Positions 1 to 10,096 are shown, counted from the stretch's first letter. The stretch is DNA of 64,000 nucleotides from Roseovarius mucosus (GCF_002080415.1 NZ_CP020474.1:2741501-2805500), one strand, 5' to 3'. Notes: generated from the letters alone by a model not told the origin. Translations and numbers: made by a program.

Positions 1-266
1 ACCGCGCCGCCTGTGGCGCGCGCCAGCACAGTTTGCGGCAGAAGATCGAGATTGGCGATAGACAAGAGCCAGTCACAGCGTAGATCGCCCAAGCGCTCGG
101 CCAGCCCCGGACCGGGGGGCACGATGCGCAGCCCCTTTGCCTCGGCCCAAGCCGCGACATCCGCGTGGCGGGTGATCACCGCCGCGATGCCATGCCCACG
201 CGCGAGCCAAGCAGTGCCACAGTGCAGGGCAAGGGATTCGTTGCCGATCAAGAGGGCCTGCATCAT
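1..266 (-). CDS. Formyltransferase-like N-terminus of a larger biosynthetic protein (partial)
   Basis: Only the first 88 codons are present; the gene continues past the left edge. The N-terminus (MMQALLIGNESLALHCG) and the following pattern of a Rossmann-like strand, a WLARGH helix and a later CDWLLSIANLDLLP segment resemble the formyltransferase domain that opens some NRPS and luciferase-monooxygenase megaenzymes. Its ATG overlaps the stop of the GT2 gene by 4 bp (ATGA), so it is the last visible gene of the operon containing the polyketide synthase. That context favours a tailoring or NRPS role. Length and downstream domains are unknown. An alternative is a free-standing formyltransferase acting on a nucleotide sugar, which would fit the glycosyltransferases. 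Confidence 0.7.
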   Translation of the reverse strand, partial: MMQALLIGNESLALHCGTAWLARGHGIAAVITRHADVAAWAEAKGLRIVPPGPGLAERLGDLRCDWLLSIANLDLLPQTVLARATGGA

Positions 267-1225
267 GGCTTGATCCTTTTTGGTCTGTTCAGCGCCGCGC
301 CAAGATCGCCCAGCACCAGATCGCGCAGGAAATAGGGTGGGCTGCCTGCGCCCTTGCGGCGCAGAAGCCGCCAGAGCGTGCCAAGCCCGGCCCCCAGCAC
401 ATGCGCCAGCGTGACAAGGGCGAGATAGGCCGCACCGTGGTTCTTGGTGAAATAATAGCGGCGTGAGGCGAACCAATAGGCGGGCACGCGGCCCCATCCC
501 TTCATGCCGGTACTGACCGAGCCGATATGTTCGACCCGGCTGTCGGCGACAAAATCGGTGCGCCAGCCCGCGCGCGCGGCGCGCAGGCACAGGTCGGTTT
601 CCTCGAAATAGAGAAAGAACCGCTCGTCAAAGCCGCCGATTTGATCAAGCACGTCTTGGCGGATCATCAGGCTGGCCCCGGCCAGCCAATCGACGGTTTG
701 TGTGGTCTGGGGCACGGGCAGGGGCACGGTGTGATTGCGCAAAAGGCGGCTGAAGGGGCCGATCCGCGCCGCCCCTTCGAATTCGCCCAAGATCGAGGGA
801 AAGCGAAAGCAGGTGACATGCGCTGCCCCATCGGGGCCGTGGATATAGCTGCCTGCAAGGCCGGTTTTGGGATGGGTTTCCAGATGGTCGAGCAAGGCGG
901 CGATCGCATCCGGGGCGGGAAAGGCATCGGAATTGAGGATATAGACGTAATCAGGCTGGGTGCCGTCGCTAAGACCGGCGCGCATGCCTGCGTTATTGCC
1001 CGCGCCAAAGCCGCCGTTATGCCCGGATTGCACCACGCGCACGCGGTCCCAATCGGCTGTGGCACCCTTCATCGTTTCGAACGAGCCATCGCCGGAATTG
1101 TTGTCGACCAGCACGATTTCGCCGGCAATGCCCTGCATGGCGCGCAGAGCGGCCCCTGCCGCCTTGAGGCTCATGTCGGGTGTGCGCCAGTTGAGCACGA
1201 TTGTAAGGACGCGGGGGGCAGTCAT
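263..1225 (-). CDS. Glycosyltransferase family 2 (rhamnosyltransferase-like)
   Basis: A 320-residue GT-A fold enzyme predicted to transfer a sugar from an activated nucleotide to a cytoplasmic acceptor. Visible motifs are VDNNSGDGS near residue 40, NGGFGAGNN near 70-80 (typical of WbbL-like enzymes), ILNSDAF where the DxD-type metal motif is expected, and the acceptor-side block GGFDERFFLYFEETDLCLRA. The start overlaps the polyketide synthase stop by 4 bp and the end overlaps the next gene by 4 bp, so it is translationally coupled on both sides. Co-transcription with a flippase and a PKS suggests it glycosylates a lipid-linked or polyketide product. Donor and acceptor cannot be read from sequence. 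Confidence 0.9.
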   Translation of the reverse strand: MTAPRVLTIVLNWRTPDMSLKAAGAALRAMQGIAGEIVLVDNNSGDGSFETMKGATADWDRVRVVQSGHNGGFGAGNNAGMRAGLSDGTQPDYVYILNSDAFPAPDAIAALLDHLETHPKTGLAGSYIHGPDGAAHVTCFRFPSILGEFEGAARIGPFSRLLRNHTVPLPVPQTTQTVDWLAGASLMIRQDVLDQIGGFDERFFLYFEETDLCLRAARAGWRTDFVADSRVEHIGSVSTGMKGWGRVPAYWFASRRYYFTKNHGAAYLALVTLAHVLGAGLGTLWRLLRRKGAGSPPYFLRDLVLGDLGAALNRPKRIKP

Positions 1226-4200
1226 TCCGCGGCTTCCCGGTGATCGGGGGCGGCGGGTAGGGATTCGGCTGCCGCGATCACCCGGCGCAGGCGCGCGGCC
1301 AGCACGCGCACATTGGGTTCAAGCACCATGGAGTCATGCGTTCCGGGCACCTCTGTCACCTGCACCTGTGGGGCAAAGCCGGACCAGTCATTGTCAGGCA
1401 GAACATAAGCGCGCTCGCTGCTGACCCACCGCCCGTCCGAGACCTGCCATTTGCCCACCAGCGGCGGGCGGAAGAGATGCAGCGCGCCCGCCCATGGCCG
1501 CACCTGATATTTCGCGATGGCGCGGTAAAAGGCGGCTTCGATGGCGCTGTCGTGGAAGTGATGCGCGTCGGTTTCTGACGCGGGTTTGGGGCGGCGTTTG
1601 GTGATTTCCCACGCCAGCCTGCGTGCCGCCCAACGCAGCGGATAGAGCGGGCCGCCAGCCTTGAGTTCCTGCCCTTGGATCATCAGCCGGTCGCGGCGCG
1701 AGAGGGGGCGGCGCTGTGGCAGCGGCGTGTCGAGCATGACAATGAGCGCCACCTCTTCACCAGCCGCGTGCAGTTGCTGCGCCATTTCATAGGCGGTGAT
1801 ACCACCACCAGAGAAGCCACCCAAGAGATAGGGGCCGTGCGGCTGTATCTGCCGGAGTTCGCCGATCATGTCGGTTGCGGCCTCGGTCAGATCGTCATGC
1901 GGGGCCGCCCCGCCATAAAGGCCGCGTGCCTGAAGGCCGTAGAAGGGCCGATCCTCGCCCAAGAGATGGGCCAGATGCCGCAGGTTCAGCACATTGCCGA
2001 ACATGCCCGCGACAAGGAAGAAGGGGGTTTTCGGCCCGCCTTCGCCCCGGTGCATCGGCACCAGGTGGGTAAAGCGGCGCTGCGGTTCTTGTGGTGCGGG
2101 CGCGTCTTGCCCGGCCTCTTGCGGGCCGATCTGCGCCTCGATGAGGGCGGCACAGGCGCGGATTGTGGGGGCCTCGAACAGGATCGAGATGGGAAGATCG
2201 ACGCGATAGGCCTTGCGGATCATGCCAAAGAGGCGGACGGCGATGAGGGAATGGCCGCCAAGGTCAAAGAAGGAATCCTCGGCGCCGACCTGTTCCAGCC
2301 CCAGAAGGTCAGACCAGAAGCCTGCCAGTCGGGTCTCAATCTCGCCCTCGGGGGCGGTGAAATCACTGTCGAGATCGGGGCGTTCAAAGCGTTGACCGGC
2401 GGTGTCGGGGCCTTCTGCGCCCGCCTCGGCCTGCGCGATAAGCGCGGGCAGGTCGAGCGAGGAGATGAGGATTTGCGGCGCGGGTTGCGCCAAGGCACGG
2501 CGAAAGGCCTCGGCCCCGTCGGCAGGGCGAATCCCTTCGCGCAGGTTATGGCGCAGGCGCTCTTCGGCGGGGCTTGTGGGTGCGCTCTCGGTCTGGCCTT
2601 CGAACCGGACGTCGCTGGCGCGCGGGGCGGTGAGGGTTAGCCCGCCCGCCTGTTTGCGGATGGCAAAATCAGTGATCTCGATCAGCACCTGGCCCGTGGC
2701 ATCGCAAAGCGTGATGTCAAAGCGCGCGGTTTCGTCGCGTGCGCTGTTTTGGGCGGCGTTGCGGACATGAGACCAGACCTCGGCCCCCAAGGGGGCGTGG
2801 ACGCGTAGCGCGCCATAGGACATGGGCACCCAGAGGTCTGCCCCGTCATAGCCCGCAATCAGCCCCATGGCCCAGCCCGTCGCGATATCCATCAGCGCGG
2901 GGTGCAGGAGATAGCCTGCGGCAAGGTCGTGCTGGGCCGGTTCGGGCAGGCGCAGATGCGCCAGACCCTCGCCGGTGCCCAAGCCCATGGCGCGCAGCAC
3001 GCGCCAGCGTGGGCCGAACTCAAGATGCACCTCTTGCGGGGCTGGGAGGGCTGTATCGCCCGCCTCCTGCCAAGTTTCCATACGATTACGTATGGAAGCG
3101 ATGTCCAACGTTGTGGGCGGTTTCAAAGGAAGCAGGCTCAGCCCCGCCTCGGCCAGTGTGACCCAGCCTTGCCGCCCGGCCTGTGCATGATCGCCCTCGA
3201 TCCGGGCGGCATAGCCGGTGTCGTTACGGGTGAGGGTGAGGCGCATGTCGCGGCTGCCACCCTCGGGCATGTCGAAGGCGCGCAGGAACCACAGATCGTG
3301 GATTTCAAACGGGCCATCCTCGCCCTGCGCCCTCAGCGCCTCGGCGAGCAATTCCAGATAGCCGGTGCCGGGCAAGAGCGCCTGACCGGATTTGGTGCGG
3401 TGCTGATCGAACAGCCAAAGCCCGGCGTCATAGCGGGCGTGCAGCACCCGGTTTCCTGTTGCATCATGGCTGGCCTCATGCACCAAGGGGGCCGCAACCG
3501 GCAGGCGCGGGGCGGCGATGGTCTCGCCACGTTGCTGGGCCACCGCTTCGGCGGCCATGCCCACCTCGGACCAGATACCCCAGTTGAGGGCAATCACGCG
3601 GGTTTTGTCGCCGGCGCGGCTCCGGGCATAGGCGTTGAGATAGGCGTTGGCCGCGACGTAATCCACCTGCCCCGCCGGGGCGGTCGCGGTGGAGGAGGAG
3701 GAAAACAGCACCAGCCAGCCGAGTGTGCCGTCTGGAAACACCTCGTCCAACACCTGCGTGCCGTGGATTTTCGGCGTGAACACATCCTCGATTGTGTCGG
3801 GGCTTTTGCTGAGGAGGGGAGCGTCCTTGATCACGCCAGCGGCATGGATCACGCCATGCAGCGTGCCAAAACGCGCCTCGATTTCGGCGCGGGCGGCGTG
3901 CATATCCTCGATATTGCTGACATCGCCTGCCACGACCATGACTTGACCGCCCAAGCCTTCTAGCCGCTCGACCGCAGCGATGCGGCGGGCCAGCGGATCG
4001 CCTGCACCGCGCGTGGCCAGTGTGCGCGGCCAGTCGGCGCGGGGCGGTAGCGGGCTGCGGGCCATGAGCGCGATTTTGGCGGCGGACTGTGTGATGAGAT
4101 CCTCGGCCAAGGTAAGGCCGATGCCGCCAAAGCCGCCGGTAATGAGCACCGTCTGGCCCTGTGACAAAGGGGTTTGAGGGGGCAGGAGGGGGGCCGCGCG

Positions 4201-7200
4201 CCAGCCCGCCTCATAGCGGCGCGCGCCGCGCTGCGCCGCCACATGGCTGCGCGGCGGCTGCATCAGATCCTCGATCACCTGCGTCACCAGCGCCGCGTCG
4301 GTCCCGCGCGCAGGCAGCGCCAGATCAAGGCTTGCTGCTGTCACCCCCGGCAATTCGCGGGGGATCACCCGGAGCGGCCCCATCAGCGTGGCCTTGGCCG
4401 GATCGCGCAATCCCTCGTCGCGGACCTGCGCCGCGCCATTGCTGATCGCCGTGATGTGCAACGGGGTCGAGAGCCCCTCATCCGCCATGGCCTGTGCCAG
4501 AAAGAGCAGGCTGTAGAAGCCTTGTTCCTGCACGCGGTGGAAAAAGCTTGATCCGGGGCGGTGGCGGGCGTCTTGGGTGACAAGCCAGAAATGTGCGATG
4601 CGGGTGGGCGCGCGCCCCTCGGCCATCAGCGCGCGGATCAGCGCGTCATAGCCTTCGCGCCCGCGTTCCGGCGAAAGGGCGTAGCGGCCCGGTGCGAGTG
4701 CGGCAAAGGCATCGCCCGTCGTAACATACGTTACCGTATGCTTTGCGGCCTCCAGCCGTTTGCCGACGGCGGCGGCAAGCCCGGTGTCATCCTCGAAGAT
4801 CAGCCATGTCTCGGGCGGCAATGCGGCCAGATCGGCATCGCTGGCAATTTCGACCTCGGCCAGATGGGGGCGCCAATGGGGCAGATAGCCCCAATCGGTC
4901 AGGTTGTCGCGGCGCGTGGGCCAGGTGTCTTGCTCGGGTTTGCGCGCCTTGCCGGGGGCGATGAAATAGGGTTTGTGCTGAAAGGCGTAAGAGGGCAGCG
5001 GCACACGGGTGCGCCGCGCCTCGCCCCAGATCTGATCCCAGTCTATATCGACGCCCACCGCCCACATCCGCGCCAGCATCGCCATGAAATAAGCATCGTC
5101 GGCAATGTTGTCGTCGGGGTGACGCAGGCTGCCGATGACCTGATTGGCGCTGATCGCGCCATGCGCTTGGGCGAGGGAGCTCAGCGCCTTGCCCGGCCCT
5201 ACCTCGAGAAACACGTGTTTGCCGCCCTCGGCCAGACGCCCCAGACCATCCGCGAAATGCACCGTGTTGCGCAGGTGGGCGACCCAATAGGCGGGGTCTG
5301 TCGCCTCGGCCGCGGTGAGGTAATCGCCGGTGCGGTTGGACAGGATCGGGATTTGGGGTGCGTGCAGGGGGATGGAGTGCAGGTAGTCGCCAAAGCGGCC
5401 CAGGATCGGTTCCAGCATGCGCGAATGCGCGGCGATGTCGATGGGAATGCGGGTGGTTTCGATCCCGTCCCCAGCCAGACGTGCGGCCAGATCATCCAGC
5501 GCTGCCTGTGGGCCAGAGGCCACGCTGAGGCCCGGCGCATTGACGGCGGCAATGTCGAGTGCCTCGCCCAGATAGGGGCGCAGCGCCTCGGCCCCGAGCG
5601 GCACGCTGAGCAATCCGCCCTTGGGGATAGTGTCAAACAACTGCCCGCGCAGATGCACCAGCCCGATGCAATCCTCAAAGCTGAGCACGCCCGCGAGACA
5701 GGCGGCGGTATTCTCGCCCATGGAATGCCCGATGAGGGCGGCGGGGGTTACGCCCCAGCTTTGCCAAAGCTGCGCCAGCGCGTATTCGGTGATCATGATC
5801 AACGGCAATTGCACCGAGGGCTGTTTCAGCCGTTCGGCGGCGGAGGCCATATCGGCGGGCGCAGGCAGCCAGAGCGCGCGGATGTCGTAATCGAGTTTGG
5901 GTTGCAGCACCGCGAGGCCACGATCCATCCATTCGGCAAAGACCGGCTCGGTCTCGTAGAGGTCACGCGCCATGCCGGCATATTGCGCGCCGCCGCCGGG
6001 GAACATGAACACGACATCGGGGGCATTGAGCGCCTCATGGGTGAAGACGCGGCGCGGATCGCCCTTTTCCAGCAGGGTTGCGGCCTCGTCATGGCTGCTT
6101 GCCACGACCACGCGGCGGCGTTCAAAGGCGCGGCGACCTTGCTTGAGCGTCCAGGCGATATCGGCCAGGTCCTGCTCGGGATGGGCGCGCAGATGTGCGG
6201 CAAGGCGGGCAGAGTTTTCCTCCAGCGCCGCTTTGGAGCGGGCAGAGATCACCAGCGGCTGAAACGGCCAATCGCTGGCCTCGGGGGCTGCGCGGGCGGG
6301 CGGTTCTTCCAGAACCACATGGGCATTGGTGCCGCCCACGCCCAGTGAATTCACGCCCGCACGGCGGGGGTGGTCGCGGCGCGGCCAAGCGCTCAGCCGG
6401 TCATTGACCGCAAAGGGGCTGCCGTCAAAGGCAATCGCGGGGTTGGGGGCCTCATAGCCCAAGGAGGGGGGCATTTGCCCGTGATAGACCGCGAGCGTCG
6501 CCTTGATCAGGCTGGCCACACCTGCCGCCGTATCCAAATGGCCGATGTTGGTTTTGACGCTGCCGATGCGGCAGAAATCGACCGCTTGGGTGGTTTCGCG
6601 GAACGCTTGGGTAAGGGCAGCGACCTCGATCGGATCGCCCAGATAGGTGCCGGTGCCGTGGCATTCGACGTAATCGACGGTCTCGGCGGAAATGCCTGCC
6701 ACCGCCTGCGCCTCGGCCACGGCGGCGGCCTGACCGTCGACCGACGGGGCGAGATAGCCCGCCTTGGCTGCGCCGTCATTATTGACGGCAGAGCCCTTGA
6801 TCACGCCCCAGATGTGATCGCCATCGGCTATGGCGTCGCTGAGCCGCCGCAGCACCACGACGCCTGCACCAGAGCCGAACACCGTGCCCTGCGCGCGGTG
6901 GTCAAAGGCGTGGCATTCGCCGTCGGGCGACAGGATCTCGCCCTCTTTGTAAAGATAGCCGCGCCCCTGTGGCATCTCGATGGTGACACCGCCCGCGAGC
7001 GCCATGTCACATTCGCCATTGAGCAGCGATTGCGCCGCCACATGCACCGCGACAAGCGAGGTGGAGCAGGCGGTTTGCAGCCCGAGCGAGGGCCCCTTGA
7101 GATCAAGAATATGGCTGAGCCGGGTGGTCAGGAAATCCTTGTCATTGCCGGTGTGACGCAACAGGAACATGCCGACATCGTCGACCAGATCGCGGTTGGA

Positions 7201-7632
7201 ACAGAGGTTGAAATAGAAATAGCTGCCCAGGCCGCAGCCCGCGAAAACGCCGATGGCGCCGGGGAAATGCTCGGGTGGGTGACCGGCATCCTCAAGCGCC
7301 TCCCATGCCACCTCCAGAAACCGTCGGTGCTGAGGATCAAGGATCGCGGCCTCTTTGGGGCCAAAGCCGAAGAACTCGGCATCGAACATCTCGAATCCGT
7401 CAAGGGGGGCGGCGAAGGGCACGTAATCGGGGCGGCGGAGGGTCTGCGCGCCCTCACCTGCGGCCAGCAACTCGGCCTCGGTCATGCGGCGGATCGCGCG
7501 ATGCCCGGCGCAGAGGTTTTGCCAATACTCCGCCACGTTCCGCGCCCCCGGCAGGTGCGCGGCCATGCCGACAATGGCAATCTCGGTGCCGTCGGGCGAC
7601 GGTTGGGTCATGTCATCCGCCATCAAATCCAC
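1222..7632 (-). CDS. Type I polyketide synthase, KS-AT-KR-DH-ACP-TE, single module
   Basis: A 2136-residue modular synthase. KS spans about 15-445 with Cys189 in TACSTS, His325 in ECHGTGT and His365 in NIGH. AT spans about 540-840 with GHSMGE (Ser637) and an IAAHS motif where malonyl enzymes usually have HAFHS. A KR structural half is at about 905-1150 and the catalytic KR half at about 1160-1355 (TGGFGGIG, Ser/Tyr1325/Asn1329). A DH-like fold at about 1380-1660 has His1411, with one extra residue before the Gly of the usual HxxxGxxxxP, and HPALMD near 1582. ACP Ser1795 lies in LGGHSL. The TE at about 1865-2120 has GFSGG (Ser1941), Asp1968 and His2099. KR before DH is the reverse of the common order. 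The start used is GTG; an in-frame ATG lies at 7623. The terminal TE implies product release here. Confidence 0.95.
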   Translation of the reverse strand: MDLMADDMTQPSPDGTEIAIVGMAAHLPGARNVAEYWQNLCAGHRAIRRMTEAELLAAGEGAQTLRRPDYVPFAAPLDGFEMFDAEFFGFGPKEAAILDPQHRRFLEVAWEALEDAGHPPEHFPGAIGVFAGCGLGSYFYFNLCSNRDLVDDVGMFLLRHTGNDKDFLTTRLSHILDLKGPSLGLQTACSTSLVAVHVAAQSLLNGECDMALAGGVTIEMPQGRGYLYKEGEILSPDGECHAFDHRAQGTVFGSGAGVVVLRRLSDAIADGDHIWGVIKGSAVNNDGAAKAGYLAPSVDGQAAAVAEAQAVAGISAETVDYVECHGTGTYLGDPIEVAALTQAFRETTQAVDFCRIGSVKTNIGHLDTAAGVASLIKATLAVYHGQMPPSLGYEAPNPAIAFDGSPFAVNDRLSAWPRRDHPRRAGVNSLGVGGTNAHVVLEEPPARAAPEASDWPFQPLVISARSKAALEENSARLAAHLRAHPEQDLADIAWTLKQGRRAFERRRVVVASSHDEAATLLEKGDPRRVFTHEALNAPDVVFMFPGGGAQYAGMARDLYETEPVFAEWMDRGLAVLQPKLDYDIRALWLPAPADMASAAERLKQPSVQLPLIMITEYALAQLWQSWGVTPAALIGHSMGENTAACLAGVLSFEDCIGLVHLRGQLFDTIPKGGLLSVPLGAEALRPYLGEALDIAAVNAPGLSVASGPQAALDDLAARLAGDGIETTRIPIDIAAHSRMLEPILGRFGDYLHSIPLHAPQIPILSNRTGDYLTAAEATDPAYWVAHLRNTVHFADGLGRLAEGGKHVFLEVGPGKALSSLAQAHGAISANQVIGSLRHPDDNIADDAYFMAMLARMWAVGVDIDWDQIWGEARRTRVPLPSYAFQHKPYFIAPGKARKPEQDTWPTRRDNLTDWGYLPHWRPHLAEVEIASDADLAALPPETWLIFEDDTGLAAAVGKRLEAAKHTVTYVTTGDAFAALAPGRYALSPERGREGYDALIRALMAEGRAPTRIAHFWLVTQDARHRPGSSFFHRVQEQGFYSLLFLAQAMADEGLSTPLHITAISNGAAQVRDEGLRDPAKATLMGPLRVIPRELPGVTAASLDLALPARGTDAALVTQVIEDLMQPPRSHVAAQRGARRYEAGWRAAPLLPPQTPLSQGQTVLITGGFGGIGLTLAEDLITQSAAKIALMARSPLPPRADWPRTLATRGAGDPLARRIAAVERLEGLGGQVMVVAGDVSNIEDMHAARAEIEARFGTLHGVIHAAGVIKDAPLLSKSPDTIEDVFTPKIHGTQVLDEVFPDGTLGWLVLFSSSSTATAPAGQVDYVAANAYLNAYARSRAGDKTRVIALNWGIWSEVGMAAEAVAQQRGETIAAPRLPVAAPLVHEASHDATGNRVLHARYDAGLWLFDQHRTKSGQALLPGTGYLELLAEALRAQGEDGPFEIHDLWFLRAFDMPEGGSRDMRLTLTRNDTGYAARIEGDHAQAGRQGWVTLAEAGLSLLPLKPPTTLDIASIRNRMETWQEAGDTALPAPQEVHLEFGPRWRVLRAMGLGTGEGLAHLRLPEPAQHDLAAGYLLHPALMDIATGWAMGLIAGYDGADLWVPMSYGALRVHAPLGAEVWSHVRNAAQNSARDETARFDITLCDATGQVLIEITDFAIRKQAGGLTLTAPRASDVRFEGQTESAPTSPAEERLRHNLREGIRPADGAEAFRRALAQPAPQILISSLDLPALIAQAEAGAEGPDTAGQRFERPDLDSDFTAPEGEIETRLAGFWSDLLGLEQVGAEDSFFDLGGHSLIAVRLFGMIRKAYRVDLPISILFEAPTIRACAALIEAQIGPQEAGQDAPAPQEPQRRFTHLVPMHRGEGGPKTPFFLVAGMFGNVLNLRHLAHLLGEDRPFYGLQARGLYGGAAPHDDLTEAATDMIGELRQIQPHGPYLLGGFSGGGITAYEMAQQLHAAGEEVALIVMLDTPLPQRRPLSRRDRLMIQGQELKAGGPLYPLRWAARRLAWEITKRRPKPASETDAHHFHDSAIEAAFYRAIAKYQVRPWAGALHLFRPPLVGKWQVSDGRWVSSERAYVLPDNDWSGFAPQVQVTEVPGTHDSMVLEPNVRVLAARLRRVIAAAESLPAAPDHREAAE

Positions 7633-7715
7633 TGCTCAAATCATATCGGGTGCAGCATCGCCAGACAATGCGACTGTTTTGCGGCAGGCCCTTGGCGATA
7701 ATGGTGTTTTCGCCC

Positions 7716-9083
7716 CTACCAGCCCGATAGCTGCGCCAGATCAGTGAGGGCTGCGCCATTGAGCCATAGCGCCAGCGCCGCCAGCGCCAGCCCTAGCGCT
7801 GTCATGGCGGCGTCATGGACCGGATCCCAGGCCCGCATGTGCCGCGCGAGCCAGATCACCACCGGATAAGCCAGCACCATCGCCGCGCCATAGCCCAAGA
7901 GCGCGCCCATGAGGCCGCCCCATTCGAGACCCAGCAAGAGCGCCAGAATCATCGCCGCCGCCTTGGCCAGCGTCAGGATGAAAAAGCGCCGCGAATCCCC
8001 CGCCGCAAGCGAGGCCTGATCATAGGTCATCACGATGATCTGCGGCAGTTGCATGAGCGCCATCAGCACCACCACCGCGCCCGCCATGGCATAGCGGTCG
8101 TCATACATGATCCCGATCAGCCAGACGCCAAGGAGGGCAAACCCGGCCGACAGCGCCATAAGCCCGCCTGTCACTGCAAAGCGCATGCGCCGCAGTTTGG
8201 CGAAATTGGCGGCGCTCTCGTGGGGGGGGAGTTCGCGGTAGATCGGAATAAGCAGCCGCCAAGTCAGCATATGGCCCAAGAGCATCGGAAAGGAGGCGAG
8301 GAAAAAGCCGATGTTATAGACGCCGAACACATCGAAGCTGAGGTATTTGCCCAAGATCAGCTTGTCCGCCTGATTGAACAGAAACCCGCAAATGGTGCTG
8401 AGGAAAATCCATTTGCCAAAGTGGATGAGTTCCGAGGCGGCCAGCCGTTCCCAGCCCATGCGGTTGCCAGCCCCCGGCAGGAAGAGCCAGAAAAGCACCA
8501 GCGCCACGCCCGCGCTGAGCACGCCCGACACCACCAGCGCCCAGACCGAGTGCCACCACCACGCCAGCGCCACCGCCGCCACGATGCCGGTGATCTGCAC
8601 GGCGAATTCGATGGCGGTGACCCGGCCCCAACGCAGATGCCGTTTGGCGGTATCAAGCGCGGTAGGGTTGAACCCGGTGATCAGGAGCGACAGCCCGGCC
8701 ACTGGCAAAAGCTGCATCAAGAGCGGTTCGTCATAGATCACCGCCACCGGCCAGGCCAAGGCACAGGCCACCAGCCAGAGGCCCGCGCCGCGCAGCACCT
8801 GAATGGTCCATGCCGTGTTGAGAAAGGCGGGATCGTCGCCGCGTTTGCTCTGCATGATGGCAGGGCTTACGCCCACGTCAGAGAATTGCATAAGGCCTTG
8901 GATGATGACCGAGACAATGGCCATCAGGCCGAAGGCCTCGGGGAAGAGAAGGCGGGCAAGGATCAGGTTCGACGCCAGTCGCAGCACCTGCGCGCCGCCA
9001 AATCCCGCGACGGTCAGCGCAGAGGAGCGTAGAGCGCGTGCCAAAAGCCCCTCACCCGTGAATATCGCCTTGACCTGCTGCAT
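7716..9083 (-). CDS. Polysaccharide/oligosaccharide flippase (MOP superfamily, Wzx-like)
   Basis: A polytopic inner-membrane protein of about 455 residues with 12 or more hydrophobic segments. The N-terminal pattern LTVAGFGGAQVLRLASNLIL followed by ARLLFPEAFGLMAI is typical of the polysaccharide transporter family. Such proteins flip lipid-linked saccharides across the inner membrane. I chose the ATG at 9083 because a purine-rich AGAGGGGG sits just upstream; an upstream in-frame start at 9131 would add 16 mostly polar residues. It lies between a GT2 gene and the PKS on the same strand, which suggests that the product assembled by these enzymes is exported. The substrate is not determinable. 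Confidence 0.88.
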   Translation of the reverse strand: MQQVKAIFTGEGLLARALRSSALTVAGFGGAQVLRLASNLILARLLFPEAFGLMAIVSVIIQGLMQFSDVGVSPAIMQSKRGDDPAFLNTAWTIQVLRGAGLWLVACALAWPVAVIYDEPLLMQLLPVAGLSLLITGFNPTALDTAKRHLRWGRVTAIEFAVQITGIVAAVALAWWWHSVWALVVSGVLSAGVALVLFWLFLPGAGNRMGWERLAASELIHFGKWIFLSTICGFLFNQADKLILGKYLSFDVFGVYNIGFFLASFPMLLGHMLTWRLLIPIYRELPPHESAANFAKLRRMRFAVTGGLMALSAGFALLGVWLIGIMYDDRYAMAGAVVVLMALMQLPQIIVMTYDQASLAAGDSRRFFILTLAKAAAMILALLLGLEWGGLMGALLGYGAAMVLAYPVVIWLARHMRAWDPVHDAAMTALGLALAALALWLNGAALTDLAQLSGW

Positions 9084-9161
9084 TTGCCCCCTCTGCCTTT
9101 TGGGTGTTTCTTGTCCGAGATTTGCGGCCATTTGACGGCCTTTGATTGAAATCTCGGGGAT

Positions 9162-10004
9162 TTATCGCCCGCGCGCCCAATCCGTGCCACCCCGCCTTGC
9201 GCGAACGGCCAAGGCCACGGCGACGTAAGCGAGAAAGCCCAGAGGCGCGCGCAGGGCGGCGCGCAGCACCCATCCCGGCCCACTTGGCCGCGCGTCGTCA
9301 TTGGCGAGGAGCGCCGGGTAGTGGCGCGCAATCTCGGCCACGCCCGCATCTTGTCTGCGGCGCACCCGGACGAGTGCGCCGAACCCCTCGACAAGGGGCC
9401 AATCATAGCGCGCGGGCACCGCATGGCGTTCGCGGGGGGTGAATTGCAGCCGGGCAAAGGTGTCGTCCGAGATGATCCCCGGCCAATCGCCCCACCTTGC
9501 GCGGCCTGCGCGGTTCATCGCGAAAAGGCCGCAACCCGGCACGCCGGAGTGGAAAAAGGGCACTTGGCGATAGAAATTGGCATAGAGGCGGCTGAAGCGG
9601 TTTGTGGGGGCGGGGATGACCACCTGACCGCTTGCATAGCGTGGTTCGGGGCGGTCGAGGGCTTTGGCGATCTGGCGCAGGAGCGGGGGCGAGACCATCA
9701 CATCGGCATCAAGATAGGCCAGCACCGCGCCCCGCGCCACGGCCTCGCCCGCGCTGAGCGCGCCGGGTTTGCCGCCCTGCGGCAGGTCGAGCAGGGTGAG
9801 GGACCAGTCGCGCGCCGCTGCGCGGCAGGCCTCGGCCTCGGCCAGGGTGGTATCGCGGCAGCCATTGGCGACCACGATCACCTCGGCCCCGCCCGGCACC
9901 GGGTCTGAGGCAAAGAGGGCGCGCAGGCAGGCGCCGATCATGCCCGCCTCGTTATGGGCGGGGATGATGACGCTGAGCCGGGGTGCGGTTTTGCCTGTCA
10001 ACAA
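9162..10004 (-). CDS. Glycosyltransferase family 2
   Basis: A 280-residue GT-A enzyme. SVIIPAHNEAGMIGACL opens the nucleotide-binding half, VIVVANGCRDTT follows, and AYLDADVMV carries the DxD metal motif near residue 97. A hydrophobic segment near the C-terminus (FLAYVAVALAV) suggests membrane association. It appears to be the first gene of the leftward flippase-PKS-GT2 operon, 78 bp before the flippase. A GT4 gene starts 92 bp away on the other strand, so the promoters of both probably lie in that short gap. The specific sugar is unknown. Confidence 0.88.
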   Translation of the reverse strand: MLTGKTAPRLSVIIPAHNEAGMIGACLRALFASDPVPGGAEVIVVANGCRDTTLAEAEACRAAARDWSLTLLDLPQGGKPGALSAGEAVARGAVLAYLDADVMVSPPLLRQIAKALDRPEPRYASGQVVIPAPTNRFSRLYANFYRQVPFFHSGVPGCGLFAMNRAGRARWGDWPGIISDDTFARLQFTPRERHAVPARYDWPLVEGFGALVRVRRRQDAGVAEIARHYPALLANDDARPSGPGWVLRAALRAPLGFLAYVAVALAVRARRGGTDWARGR

Positions 10005-10096
10005 AGGGTTTCCAAATCCATCGCCCGCGAGCCTGTGCTGAGCCTGCGCGGCATGCTAGAGCTTATCCGACAAAGCGGCGGCAAGCGGAACCGAAA

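Noticed and set aside
4561..7701. Two long plus-strand open frames (about 595 and 443 codons) opposite the PKS
   Set aside because: They lie antisense to a PKS with clear catalytic motifs, have no recognisable domains and reflect the lack of stops in GC-rich antisense frames.
7815..9032. A 405-codon plus-strand frame opposite the flippase
   Set aside because: It is extremely rich in His, Arg, Gln and Pro with no family motif; the minus strand encodes a well-formed membrane protein.
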